Source of the DNA: Chamaelirium japonicum
Taxonomy: Eukaryota; Streptophyta; Magnoliopsida; Liliales; Melanthiaceae
NCBI GenBank assembly: GCA_947650365.1
Contig: CANTAL010000134.1
Span: 124,001-188,000 of the forward strand
Direction: 5' to 3'
DNA: 64,000 nucleotides
Positions 1 to 12,162 of this stretch are shown one piece after another (the first letter of the stretch is position 1; each line of letters begins with the position of its first letter). A model generated the notes under the pieces. It was not told where the DNA came from. It did not search any database and worked only from the letters and a program-made list of their open reading frames with translations. A program made the position numbers and the translations under genes.

Positions 1-870
1 GATCGATTCTAATTCATTCGCACAAATGTATCCATTCTAGTTCATTCGTACGATCCATTCTAATTCATTCGTACGATCCATTCTAATTCATTCGTACGAA
101 TGTATCCATTCTAATTCATTTGTATAATCCATTCTAATTTATTCGTACGATCCATTCTAATTCATTCGTATGATCCATTCTAATTAATTCGTATGATCCA
201 TTCTAATTCATTCGTACGATCCATTCTAATTCATTTGCACGAATATATCCATTCTAATTCTAATTCATTAGCACGATCTATTCTAATTCATTCATACGAT
301 CCATTCTAATTCATTCGCACGAATGTATCCATTCTAATTCATTCATACGATCCATTCTAATTCATTCGCACGATCCATTCTAATTCATTAGTACGAATAT
401 ATCCATTCTAATTCATTCGCACGATCCATTCTAATTCATTCATACGATCCATTCTAATTCATTCATACGATCCATTCTAATTCATTCGCACGAATGTATC
501 CATTCTAATTCATTCATACGATCCATTCTAATTCATTCGCACGAATGTATCCATTCTAATTCATTAGCACGATCCATTCTAATTCATTTGTATGATCCAT
601 TCTAATTCCTTCGTACGATCCATTCTAATTCTTTCGTATCCATTCTAATTCACTCATACGATCCATTCTAATTCATTCATACGATCTATTCTAATTCATT
701 CATACAATCCATTCTAATTCTTTCACACGATCCATTCTAATTCATTCGTACGATCCATTCTAATTCATTCGCACAATCCATTCTAATTCATTCGCACGAA
801 TGTATCCATTCTAAATCATTCGTACAATCCATTCTATTTCATTCGTATGATCCATTTTTACTCATTGTAC
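1..870 (+). repeat. Plus-orientation block 1
   Basis: It runs in from the window edge. It holds about 37 units, eight of them the 28-bp form (for example near 97, 315, 485 and 792). The last units carry the CTATTTC and CTTACTC-like variants that often come just before a switch. It ends at TTTACTCATTGTACGAATG, a switch type seen only once here. Confidence 0.95.
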
Positions 871-1893
871 GAATGAATTAGAATGGATCCTACGAATGAA
901 TTAGAATGGATCGTGTGAAAGAATTAGAATGGATCGTACGAATGAATTAGAATGGATACATTCGTGCGAAAGAATTAGAATAGATCGTATGAATGAATTA
1001 GAATGGATCCTATGAATGAATTATAATTGATCGTACGAGTGAAATAGAATGGATTGCACGAATGATTTAGAATGGATCGTACGAATGAATTAGAATGGAT
1101 CGTGTGAAAGAATTAGAATGGATTGTATGAATGAATTAGAATGGACCATACGAATGAATTAGAATGGATCGTACGAAGGAATTAGAATGGATCGTACGAA
1201 TGTATTAGAATAGATCCTATGAATGAATTAGAATGGATCGTGCGAATGAATTAGAATGGATCGTACGAATGAATTAGAATGGATCGTGCTAATGAATTAG
1301 AATTGATCGAACAAATGAATTAGCATGGATCGTGCTAATGAATTAGAATGGATCGTGCGAATGAATTAGAATGGATCGTACGAATGAATTAGAATGGATC
1401 GTACGAATGAACTAGAATGGATACATTCGTGCGAATGAATTAGAACGGATCGTACGAATGAATTAGAATGGATCGTACGAATGAATTAGAATGGATCGTA
1501 CGAATGAATTAGAATGGATACATTCATGCGAATGAATTAGAATGGATCGTACGAATGAATTAGAATGGATCGTGCGAATGAATTAGAATGGATCGTACGA
1601 ATGAATTAGAATGGATTCGTACGAATGAATTAGAATGGATACATTCGTGCGTACGAATGAATTAGAATGGATCGTACGAATGAATTAGAATAGATTGTAT
1701 GAATGAATTAGAATGGATCGTACGAATGCATTAGAATGGATCATACGAATTAATTAGAATGGATCATACGAATGAATTAGAATGGATCGTACGAATGAAT
1801 TAGAATGGATCGTACGAATGAATTAGAATGGATACATTCGTGCGAATGAATTAGAATGGATATATTCGTGCGAATGAATTAGAATGGATCGTG
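871..1893 (-). repeat. Minus-orientation block 2
   Basis: Minus units with scattered 28-bp forms (GGATACATTCGTGCG near 952, 1411, 1519, 1630, 1828). It ends at the palindrome GTGCAC at 1891-1896 (J10), which recurs at 47666-47671. Confidence 0.95.
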
Positions 1894-4287
1894 CACGAAT
1901 GTATCCATTCTAATTCATTCGTACGATCCACTCTAATTCATTAATATGATCCATTCTAATTCATTTGTACGATCCATTCTAATTCATATGCACAAAGGTA
2001 TCCATTCTAATCCATTCGTAGGATCCATTCTAATCCATTCGTACAATCCATTCTAATTCATTCGTACGATCCATTCTAATTCATTCGCTCGAATGTATCC
2101 ATTCTAATCCATTCGTACGATCCATTCTAATCCATTCGTACTATCCATTCTAATTCATTCGCATGAATGTAACCATTCTAATTCATTCATTTGATCCATT
2201 CTAATTCATTCGTACGATCCATTCTAATTCATTCGTCCGATCCATTCTAATTCATTCGCACGAATGTATCTATTCTAATTCATTCGTACGATCCATTCTA
2301 ATTCATTCGTACAATCCATTCTAATTCATTCGTAAGATCCATTCTAATTCATTCGTACGATCCATTCTAATTCATTCGTACGATCCATTCTAATTCATTC
2401 GCATGAATGTATCCATTCTAGTTCATTCGTACGATCCATTCTAATTCATTTGTACGATCCATTCTAATTCATTCGCACAATCCATTCTAATTCATTCATA
2501 CGATCAATTCTAATTCATTCGCACGAATGTATCCATTCTAATTCATTCATACGATCCATTCTAATTCATTCGTACGATCCATTCTAATTCATTCGACCGA
2601 TCCATTCTAATTCATTCGCGCGAATGTATCCATTCTAGTTCATTCGTACGATCCATTCTATTTCATTCGTACGATTCATTCTTACTCATTCGTATGATCC
2701 ATTCTAATTCATTCGGACGAATGTATCCATTCTAATTTATTCGTACGATCCATTCTAATTCATTCGTTTGATCCATTCTAATTCATTCGTGCGATCCATT
2801 CTAATTCATTCGTCCGATCCATTCTAATTCATTCGCACGAATGTATCCATTCTAATTCATTTGTACGATCCATTCTAATTCATTCGTACGATCCATTCTA
2901 ATTCATTCGTAAGATCCATTCTAATTCATTCGTACGATCCATTCTAATTCATTCGTACGATCCATTCTAATTCATTCGCATGAATGTATCCATTCTAGTT
3001 CATTCGTACGATCCATTCTAATTCATTCGCACGATCCATTCTAATTCATTCGTACGATCAATTCTAATTCATTCGCACGAATGTATCCATTCTAATTCAT
3101 TCGTACGATCCATTCTAATTCATTCATACGATCCATTCTAATTCATTCACACAATCCATTCTAATTCTTTCACACGATCCATTCTAATTCATTCGTACGA
3201 TCCATTCTAATTCATTCGTACAATCCATTCTATTTCATTCGTACGATCCATTCTTACTCATTCGTATGATCCATTCTAATTCATTTGTATGATCCATTCT
3301 AATTCATTCGTACGATCCATTCTAATTCATTCATACAATCCATTCTAATTCTTTCACACGATCCATTCTAATTCATTCGTACGTTCCATTCTAATTCATT
3401 AGCACGATCCATGCTAATTCATTCGTTCGATCAATTCTAATTCATTAGCACGATCCATTCTAATTCATTCGTACGATCCATTCTAATTCATTCGCACGAT
3501 CCATTCTAATTCATTCATAGGATCCATTCTAATTCATTCATACGATCTATTCTAATTCTTTCGCACGAATGTATCCATTCTAATTCATTCGCACGAATGT
3601 ATCCATTCTAATTCATTCGTACTATCCATTCTAATTCATTCGTACGATCCATTCTAATTCATTCATACGATCCATTCTAATTCATTCATACGATCTATTC
3701 TAATTCATTCATACAATCCATTCTAATTCTTTCACACAATCCATTCTAATTCATTCGTACGATCCATTCTAATTCATTCGCACAATCCATTCTATTTCAT
3801 TCGTACGATCCATTCTTACTCATTCATATGATCCATTCTAATTCATTCGCACGAATGTATCCATTCTAAATCATTCGTACGATCCATTCTAATTCATTCT
3901 TACGATCCATTCTAAATCGTTCGTACAATCCATTCTATTTCATTCGTACGATCAATTCTAATTCATTCGTACGATCTATTCTAATTCATTCAAACAATCC
4001 ATTCTAATTGTTTCACACGATCCATTCTAATTCATTCGTAGGATCCATTCTAATTCATTCGTACAATCTATTCTATTTCATTCGTACGATCCATTCTTAC
4101 TCATTCGTATGATCCATTCTAATTCATTCGGACGAATGTATCCATTCTAATTTATTCGTACGATCCATTCTAATTCATTCGTACGATCCATTCTAATTCA
4201 TTCGTACGATCCATTCTTACTCATTCGTATGATCCATTCTAATTCATTCGTACGATCCATTCTAATTCATTCGTATGATCCATTCTA
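1894..4287 (+). repeat. Plus-orientation block 3
   Basis: This is one of the longer plus blocks (about 2.4 kb). Its first several hundred bases, including CATATGCACAAAGG near 1987 and the CTAATCCATTCG variants after it, match the start of the block at 47669. The closing kilobase is rich in CTATTTC and CTTACTC units. It ends at CATTCTAACGAATGAATTAG, a switch seen only once. Confidence 0.95.
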
Positions 4288-5395
4288 ACGAATGAATTAG
4301 AATGGATCGTACGGAATGAATTAGAATGGATTGTATGAATGAATTAGAATGGATACATTCGTGCGAATGAATTAGAATGGATCATACGAATGAGTAAGAA
4401 TTGGATCGTTCGAATAAAATAGAATGGATTGTACGAATGAATTAGAATGGATCGTACAAATGAATTAGAATGGATCGTACGAATGAATTAGAATGGATCA
4501 TACGAATGAGTAAGAATGGATCGTACAAATGAAATAGAATGGATTGTACGAATGAATAAAAATGGATCGTACGAATGAATTAGAATGGATCGTGTGAAAG
4601 AATTAGAATGCATTGTATGAATGAATTAGAATGGATCGTATGAATGAATTAGAATGGATCGTGCGAATGAATTCGAATGGATCATACGAATTCATTCTAA
4701 TTCATTCATACAATGGATCGTATGAATGAATTAGAATGGATCGTATGATTCATTCTAATTAGAATGGATCGTATGAATGAATTAGAATGGATCGTATAAA
4801 TGAATTAGAATGGATCGTGCGAATGAATTAGAATGGATCGTACGAATGAATTAGAATGGATCGTACGAATGAATTAGAATGGATCATACGAATGAATTAG
4901 AATGGATCATACGAATGAGTAAGAATGGATCGTACGAATGAAATAGAATGGATTGTACGAATGAATTAGAATGGATCGTACGAATGAATTAGAATGGATC
5001 GTGTGAAAGAATTAGAATGGATTGTGTGAATGAATTAGAATGGATCATATGAATGAATTAGAATGGATCATGCGAATGAATTCGAATGGATCGTACGAAT
5101 GAATTAGAATAGATCGTACGAATGAATTAGAATGGATACATTCGTGCGAAAAAATTAGAATAGATCGTATGAATGAATTAGAATGGATCCTATGAATGAA
5201 TTAGAATGGATCGTGCGAATGAATTAGAATGGATCGTACGAATGAATTAGATTAGATCGTGCTAATGAATTAGAATTGATCGAACGAATGAATTAGCATG
5301 GATCGTGCTAATGATTTAGATTGGAACGTACGAATGAATTAGAATGGATCGTGTGAAAGAATTAGAATGGATTGTATGAATGAATTAGAATGAAT
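4288..5395 (-). repeat. Minus-orientation block 4 with two micro-inversions
   Basis: Mostly minus units. A single plus unit lies at about 4690-4713 and a partial plus unit at about 4747-4757, each flipping straight back. The first follows GAATTCGAATGGATCATACG, a relative of the J6 switch found at 21204, 28389, 35236 and 51188. The block ends in J2 near 5396. Confidence 0.92.
4495..4632 (-). repeat. 138-bp six-unit cassette, minus example
   Basis: Same six units in reverse complement: CATACG with GAGTAAG, then AAATAG, GTACG, GTACG, GTGTGAAAG and GTATG. Exactly 138 bp. The GAATGAGTAAG unit alone occurs more than fifty times in minus blocks by eye count. Confidence 0.9.
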
Positions 5396-5822
5396 TTGTA
5401 CGATCCATTCGAATTCATTCGCACGATCCATTCTAATTCATTCATACGATCCATTCTAATTCATTCATACAATCCATTCTAATTCTTTCACACGATCCAT
5501 TCTAAATCATTCGTAGGATCCATTCTAATTCATTCGTACAATCTATTCTATTTCATTCGTACGATCCATTCTTAATCATTCGTATGATCCATTCTAATTC
5601 ATTCGGATGAATGTATCCATTCTAATTTATTCGTACGATCCATTCTAATTCATTCGTACGATCCATTCTAATTCATTCGTACGATCCATTCTTACTTATT
5701 CGTATGATCCATTCTAATTCATTCGTACGATCCATTCTAATTCATTCGTACGATCCATTCTAATTCATTCGCATAATCTATTCTAATTCATTCGTACGAT
5801 CCATTCTAATTCATTCGTACGA
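5396..5822 (+). repeat. Plus-orientation block 5 (J2 to J3)
   Basis: It opens with J2, including the diagnostic ATTCGAATTC unit. A CTTTCACAC, CTATTTC, CTTAATC series follows, as in other J2 blocks. It closes in the perfect palindrome centred at 5822/5823. Confidence 0.95.
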
Positions 5823-5852
5823 TCGTACGAATGAATTAGAATGGATCGTACG
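5793..5852. repeat. 60-bp perfect spacerless palindrome (J3)
   Basis: Thirty bases on each side of the GATC centre at 5821-5824 are exact reverse complements. The core is ATTCGTACGATCGTACGAAT, with arms reaching CGTACGATCC on the left and GGATCGTACG on the right. Pairing breaks where the right arm has an extra G (CGTACGGAATG). This is a plus-to-minus switch with no spacer. Confidence 0.97.
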
Positions 5853-6481
5853 GAATGAATTAGAATGGATTGTATGAATGAATTAGAATGGATACATTCG
5901 TGTGAATGAATTAGAATGGATCATACGAATAAGTAAGAATGGATCGTACGAATGAAATAGAATGGATTGTACGAATGAATTAGAATGGATCGTACAAATG
6001 AATTAGAATGGATCGTACGAATGAATTAGAATGGATCATACGAATGAGTAAGAATGGATCGTACAAATGAAATAGAATGGATTGTACGAATGAATTAGAA
6101 TGGATCGTACGAATGAATTAGAATGGATCGTGTGAAAGAATTATAATGCATTGTATGAATGAATTAGAATGGATTTTATGAATGAATTAGAATAGATCGT
6201 GCGAATGAATTCGAATGGATCGCATGATCCATTCGAATAGAATGGATCGTATGAATGAATTAGAATGGATCGGGCGAATGAATTTGAATGGATTGTAGGA
6301 ATGAATTAGAATGGATCGTATGAATGAATTAGAATGGATTGTATGAATGAATTAGAATGGATCGTGCGAATGAATTAGAATGGATCGTACGAATGAATTA
6401 GAATGGATCGTATGAATGAATTAGAATGGATCATACGAATGAATTAGAATGGATCGGATGATTGAATTAGAATGGATCGTA
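5823..6481 (-). repeat. Minus-orientation block 6
   Basis: Minus units rich in GAGTAAG and AAATAG variants in the first 300 bp. The hairpin element at 6210-6237 sits inside. It ends at J13, whose following plus sequence is shared with 14239 onward. Confidence 0.94.
6210..6237 (-). repeat. Short hairpin element, minus-type flanks
   Basis: Twelve-base arms TTCGAATGGATC and GATCCATTCGAA surround GCAT. GAATTC lies on the left and AGAATGG on the right. The same element and flanks occur at 19347-19374, and in reverse complement inside plus blocks at 29960, 34182, 36659, 40903 and 44407. Confidence 0.93.
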
Positions 6482-7792
6482 CGATTCATTCTAATTCATT
6501 CGTACGATCCATTCTAATACATTCGTACGATTCATGCTAATTCATTCGCACGATCCATTCTAATTCATTCGTACGATCCATTCTTATTCATTCATACGAT
6601 CCATTCTAATTCATTCGCACAATCCATTCTAATTCATTCGTACAATCTATTCTAATTCATTCGTATGATCCATTCTAACTCATTCGGTGGATCCATTCTA
6701 ATTCATTCGTACGATCTATTCTAATTCAATCCCACGATCCATTCTAATTTATTTGTACGATCCATTCTAATTCATTCGTACGATCTATTCTAATTCATTC
6801 GCACGAATGTAACCATTCTAATTCATTCATACGATTCATTCTAATTTATTCGTATGAGCTATTCTAATTCATTCGTACGATCCATTCTAATTCATTCGTA
6901 CGATCCATTGTAATTCATTCATACAATCTATTTAGATTCATTCGCACAAATGTATCCATTCAAATTTATTCGTACGATCCAGTCTAATTCATTCGTACAA
7001 TCCATTCTAATTCATTCGCACGAATATATCCATTCTAATTCTTTCGTACGATGCATTCTAATTCATTCGTACGATCCATTCTAATTCATTCTCACAAATG
7101 TATCCATTCTAATTCATTCGTACGATCTATTCTAATTCATTCCTACGATCTATTCTAATTCATTCGCTCGAATGTATCCATTTTAATTCATTCGTACGAT
7201 CCATTCTAATTCATTCGTACGATCTAATTCATTCGTACGATCCATTCTAATTTATTCGTACGATCGATTCTAATTCATTCGCACTATCCATTCTAATTCA
7301 TTCGTACGATCCATTCTAATTCATTCGTATGATCCATTCTAATTTATTCGTTCAAATATATCCATTCTAATTCATTCGTACGATCCATTCTAATTCATTC
7401 GCACGATCCATTCTAATTCATTCGCACGATCCATTCTAATTCATTCGTACGATCCATTCTAATTCGTTCATATAATCCATTCTAATTCGTTCGTACGATC
7501 CATTCTAATTCATTCGTACGATCCATTCTAATTCATTCGTATGATCCATTCTAATTCATTCCTACGATCTATTCTAATTCATTCGCTCAAATATATCCAT
7601 TCTAATTCATTCGTTCGATCCATTCTATATCATTCGCACGAATGTATCCATTCTAGTTCATTCATACGATACATTCTAATTCATTCGTACGATCCATTCT
7701 AATTCATTCGCACGATCCATTCTAATTCATTCGTACGATCAATTCTAATTCATTCGCATGAATGTATCCATTCTAATTCATTCGTACGATCC
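6482..7792 (+). repeat. Plus-orientation block 7
   Basis: It opens with the J13 sequence that also begins the block at 14239 (offset 7,758 bp). From about 6780 to 7390 it carries a run of rare variants (TATGAGCTATTC, ATTTAGATTC, a shortened unit at 7222). These recur in order near 62.38-62.99 kb. It closes at J11. Confidence 0.95.
6780..7390 (+). repeat. Segment duplicated at 62.38-62.99 kb
   Basis: Ordered rare variants are shared with the far end of the window: TATGAGCTATTC (6854 and 62452), ATCTATTTAGATTC versus ATCCATTTAGATTC, ATTCTCACAAATG, GCTCGAATG, a shortened unit ATCTAATTC, and GTTCAAATATATCC. The offset is 55,598 bp at the GAGCT landmark. The two copies have the same orientation. 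Confidence 0.88.
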
Positions 7793-9208
7793 TGAATTAG
7801 AATGGATCGTACGAATGAATTAGAATGGATACCTTTGTGCATATGAATTAGAATGGATCGTACGAATGAATTAGAATGGATCATATTAATGAATTAGAAT
7901 GGATCGTACGAATGAATTAGAATGGATACATTCGTGCGAATGAATTAGAATGGATCGTGCGAATCCATTAGACTGGATCGTGCGAATGAATAAGAATGGA
8001 TCATACGAATGAATTAGAATGGATCGTTTGAATTAATTAGAATGGATACATTCGTGCGAATGAATTAGAATGGATTGTATGAATGAATTAGAATGGATCG
8101 TACGAATGAATTAGAATGGATCATACGAATTAATTACAATGGATCATACGAATGAATTAGAATGGATCGTACGAATGAATTAGAATGGATCGTACGAATG
8201 AACTAGAATGGATCGTACGAATGAACTAGAATGGATCGTACGAATGAACTAAAATGGATACATTCGTGCGAATGAATTAGAATGGATCGTACGAATGAAT
8301 TAGAATGGATCGTACAAATGAATTAGAATGGATCTTACGAATGAATTAGAATGGATCGTACGAATGAATTAGAATGGATCGTACGAATGAATTAGAATGG
8401 ATACATTCGTGCGAATGAATTAGAATGGATCGGACGAATGAATTAGAATGGATCGTACGAATGAATTAGAATGGATGAAATGAATGAATTAGAATGGTTA
8501 TATTCATGCGAATGAATTAGAATGGATCGTACGAATGGATAAGAATGGATCGTACGAATGTGGATTAGAATGGATACATTCGTGCGAATGAATTAGAATG
8601 GATTGTATGAATGAATTAGAATAGATCGTACGAATGAATTAGAATGGATCGTATGAGTGAATTAGAATGGATACGAAGGAATTAGAATGGATCATACGAA
8701 GGAATTAGAATGGATCATACGAATGAAATATAATGGATCGTACGAAGGAATTAGAATGGATCGTACGAAGGAATTAGAATGGATCGTACGAATGAATTAG
8801 AATGGATATATTCGGGCAAATGAATTAGAATGGATCGTATGAATGAATTAGAATGGATCGTATGAGTGAATTAGAACGGATAGTACGAATGAAGTAGAAT
8901 GGATCGTATGAATGAATTAGAATGGATACATTCGTGCGAATGAATTAGAATGGATCGTATGAATGAATTAGAATAGATTGTGCGAATGAATTAGAATGGT
9001 TCGTACGAATGAATTAGAATGGATACATTCGTGCGAATAAATTAGAATGGATTGTATGAATGAATTAGAATGGATCGTACGAATGAATTAGAATGGATCG
9101 TACGAATGAATTAGAATAGATTGCGCGAATGAATTAGAATGGATCGTGCGAATGAAATAGAATGGATACAAATGAATTAGAATGGATCATACGAATGAAT
9201 TAGAATGA
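7793..9208 (-). repeat. Minus-orientation block 8 (J11 to J12)
   Basis: It starts at J11, followed about 35 bp later by ACCTTTGTGCATATG. The same start occurs at 47502 (offset 39,709). The later part has a run of AAGGAATTAG units. From about 8870 it enters the 816-bp tandem duplication. Confidence 0.95.
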
Positions 9209-9353
9209 CGATCCATTCTTAATCATTCGTATGATCCATTCTAATTTATTCGCACGAATGTATCCATTCTAATTCATTCGTACGTCTAATTCATTCGCAC
9301 AATCCATTCTATTTCATTCGTACGATCCATTCTTACTCATTCGTATGATCCAT
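9209..9353 (+). repeat. Plus-orientation block 9 (short, J12 to J1)
   Basis: About six units, including a shortened one (CGTACGTCTAATTC). It ends with CTATTTC and CTTACTC units before J1. It is paired with block 11. Confidence 0.94.
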
Positions 9354-10024
9354 TATGGATACATTCGTGCGAATAAATTAGAATGGATCATACGAATGAG
9401 TAAGAATGGATCATACGAATGAAATAGAATGGATTGTGCGAATGAATTAGAATGGATCGTACGAATGAATTAGAATGGATCGTGTGAAAGAATTAGAATG
9501 GATTGTATGAATGATTTAGAATAGATCGTATGAATGAATTAGAATAGATCTTACGAATGAATTAGAATGGATCGTACGAATGAATTAGAATGGATCGTAT
9601 GAATGAATTAGAATGGATAGATTCGTGCGAATGAATTAGAATGGTTACATTCGTGTGAAAGAATTATAATAGATCGTATGAGTGAATTAGAACGGATAGT
9701 ACGAATGAAGTAGAATGGATCGTATGAATGAATTAGAATGGATACATTCGTGCGAATGAATTAGAATGGATCGTATGAATGAATTAGAAAAGATTGTGCG
9801 AATGAATTAGAATGGATCGTACGAATGAATTAGAATGGATACATTCGTGCGAATAAATTAGAATGGATTGTATGAATGAATTAGAATGGATCGTACGAAT
9901 GAATTATAATGGATCGTACGAATGAATTAGAATAGATTGCACGAATGAATTAGAATGGATTGTGCGAATGAAATAGAATGGATACAAATGAATTAGAATG
10001 GATCGTACGAATGAATTAGAATGA
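9354..10024 (-). repeat. Minus-orientation block 10
   Basis: It begins after J1 with the GAGTAAG, AAATAG, GTGTGAAAG series. It contains the second copy of the GAACGGATAGTACG landmark. It ends at the second J12. Confidence 0.94.
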
Positions 10025-10193
10025 CGATCCATTCTTACTCATTCGTATGATCCATTCTAATTTATTCGCACGAATGTATCCATTCTAATTCATTCGTACG
10101 TCTAATTCATTCGTACGGTCCATTCTAATTCATTCGCACAATCCATTCTATTTCATTCGTACAATCCATTCTTACTCATTCGTATGATCCATT
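10025..10193 (+). repeat. Plus-orientation block 11 (short, J12 to J1)
   Basis: Second copy of block 9, one unit longer. The shortened CGTACGTCTAATTC unit is kept. Confidence 0.94.
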
Positions 10194-10743
10194 ATGGATA
10201 CATTCGTGCGAATGAATTAGAATGGATCATACGAATGAGTAAGAATGGATCGTACGAATGAAATAGAATAAATTGTGCGAATGAATTAGAATGGATCGTA
10301 CGAATGAATTAGAATGGATCGTGTGAAAGAATTAGAATGGATTGTATGAATGAATTAGAATAGATCGTATGAATGAATTAGAATGGATCGAACGAATGAA
10401 TTAGAATGGATCGTACGAATGAATTAGAATGGATCGTACGAATGAATTAGAATGGATAGATTCGTGCGAATGAATTAGAATGGTTACATTCGTGTGAAAG
10501 AATTAGAATAGATCGTATGAATGAATTAGAATGGATCCTATGAATGAATTAAAATGGATCGTGCGAATGAATTAGAATGGATCGTACGAATGAATTAGAA
10601 TGGATCGTGCTAATGAATTAGAATTGATCGAACGAATGAATTAGCATGGATCGTGCAAATGAATTAGAATGGAACGTACGAATGAATTAGAATGGATCGT
10701 GTGAAAGAATTAGAATGGATTGTATGAATGAATTAGAATGAAT
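10194..10743 (-). repeat. Minus-orientation block 12
   Basis: It opens after J1. It ends with the series GTGCTAATG, ATCGAACG, TTAGCATGG, GTGTGAAAG, which also precedes J2 at 5396, 24113, 31129, 37827, 42070, 45744 and 59749. Confidence 0.94.
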
Positions 10744-12162
10744 TCGTATGATCTATTCGAATTCATTCGCACGATCCATTATAATTCATTCATACGATCC
10801 ATTCTAATTCATTCATACAATCTATTCTAATTCTTTCACACGATCCATTCTAATTCATTCGTAGGATCCATTCTAATTCATTCGTACAATCTATTCTATT
10901 TCATTCGTACGATCCATTCTTAGTCATTCGTATGATCCATTCTAATTCATTCGGACGAATGTATCCATTCTAATTTATTCGTACGATCCATTCTAATTCA
11001 TTCGTACGATCCATTCTAATTCATTTGTACGATCCATTCTAATTCATTCATCCGATCCATTCTAATTCATTCGCACGAATGTATCCATTCTAATTCATTC
11101 GTACGATCTATTCTAATTTATTCGTACGATCCATTCTAATTCATTCGTAAGATCCATTCTAATTCATTCGTACGATCCATTCTAATTCATTCGCACGAAT
11201 GTATCCATTCTAGTTCATTCGTACGATCCATTCTAATTCATTCGTACGATGCATTCTTATTCATTCGTACGATCCATTCTAATTCATTCGTACGATCCAT
11301 TCTAATTCATTCATACGATCCATTCTAATTCATTCGTACGATCCATTCTAATTCATTCGCACAAATGTATCTATTCTAATTCATTCGTATGATCCATTCT
11401 AATTCATTCGCACGATCCATTCTAATTCATTCGTACGATCCATTCTAATTCTTTCACACGATCCATTCTAATTCATTCGTACGATCCATTCTAATTCATT
11501 CGCACGATCCATTCTAATTCATTCGTACGATCCTTTCTAATTCATTCGTACGATCCATTCTAATTCATTCGCACAAATGTCTCCATTCTAATTCATTCGT
11601 ACGATCCATTCTAATTCATTCGCACGATCCATTTTAATTCATTCGTACGATCCATTCTAATTCATTCGCACGATCTGTTCTTATTCATTCGCACAATCCA
11701 TTCTAATTCATTCGCACGAATGTATCCATTCTAATTCATTCGTACAATCCATTCTAATTCATTTGTATGATCCATTCTAATTCATTCGTATGATCCATTC
11801 TAATTAATTCGTATGATCCATTCTAATTCATTCGTACGATCCATTCTAATTCATTCATACAATCCATTCTAATTCATTCGTACGATCCATTCTAATTCAC
11901 TCATACGATCTATTCTAATACATTCATACGATCCATTCTAATTCATTTGCACGAATATATCCATTCTAATTCATTCGTACGATCCATTCTAATTCCTTCG
12001 TACGATCCATTCTAAGTCATTCGTACGATCTATTCTAATTCATTCGTACGATCCATTCTAATTCATTCGTACGATCCATTCTAATTCCTTCGTACGATCC
12101 ATTCTAATTCATTCGTACGATCCATTCTAATTCATTCGTACAATCTATTCTAATTCATTCGT
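10744..12162 (+). repeat. Plus-orientation block 13
   Basis: It begins at J2. From about 11.67 kb it matches 25.88 kb onward. It closes at J5, with gtac at 12161-12164. Confidence 0.95.

Larger units (their letters stand above)
8870..10215. repeat. 816-bp tandem duplication spanning three switches
   Basis: The landmark AGTACGAATGAAG recurs at 8882 and 9698. The J12 switch recurs at 9207 and 10023, 816 bp apart both times. The following J1 switch is 839 bp apart because the second copy has one more 23-bp unit (CGTACGGTCC). Orientation switches were therefore copied along with the units. Confidence 0.92.

Noticed and set aside
5793-5852. Terminal inverted repeat of a DNA transposon
   Set aside because: The palindrome has no interior, no transposase is nearby and the flanks are the same satellite; no target-site duplication can be told from repeat sequence.
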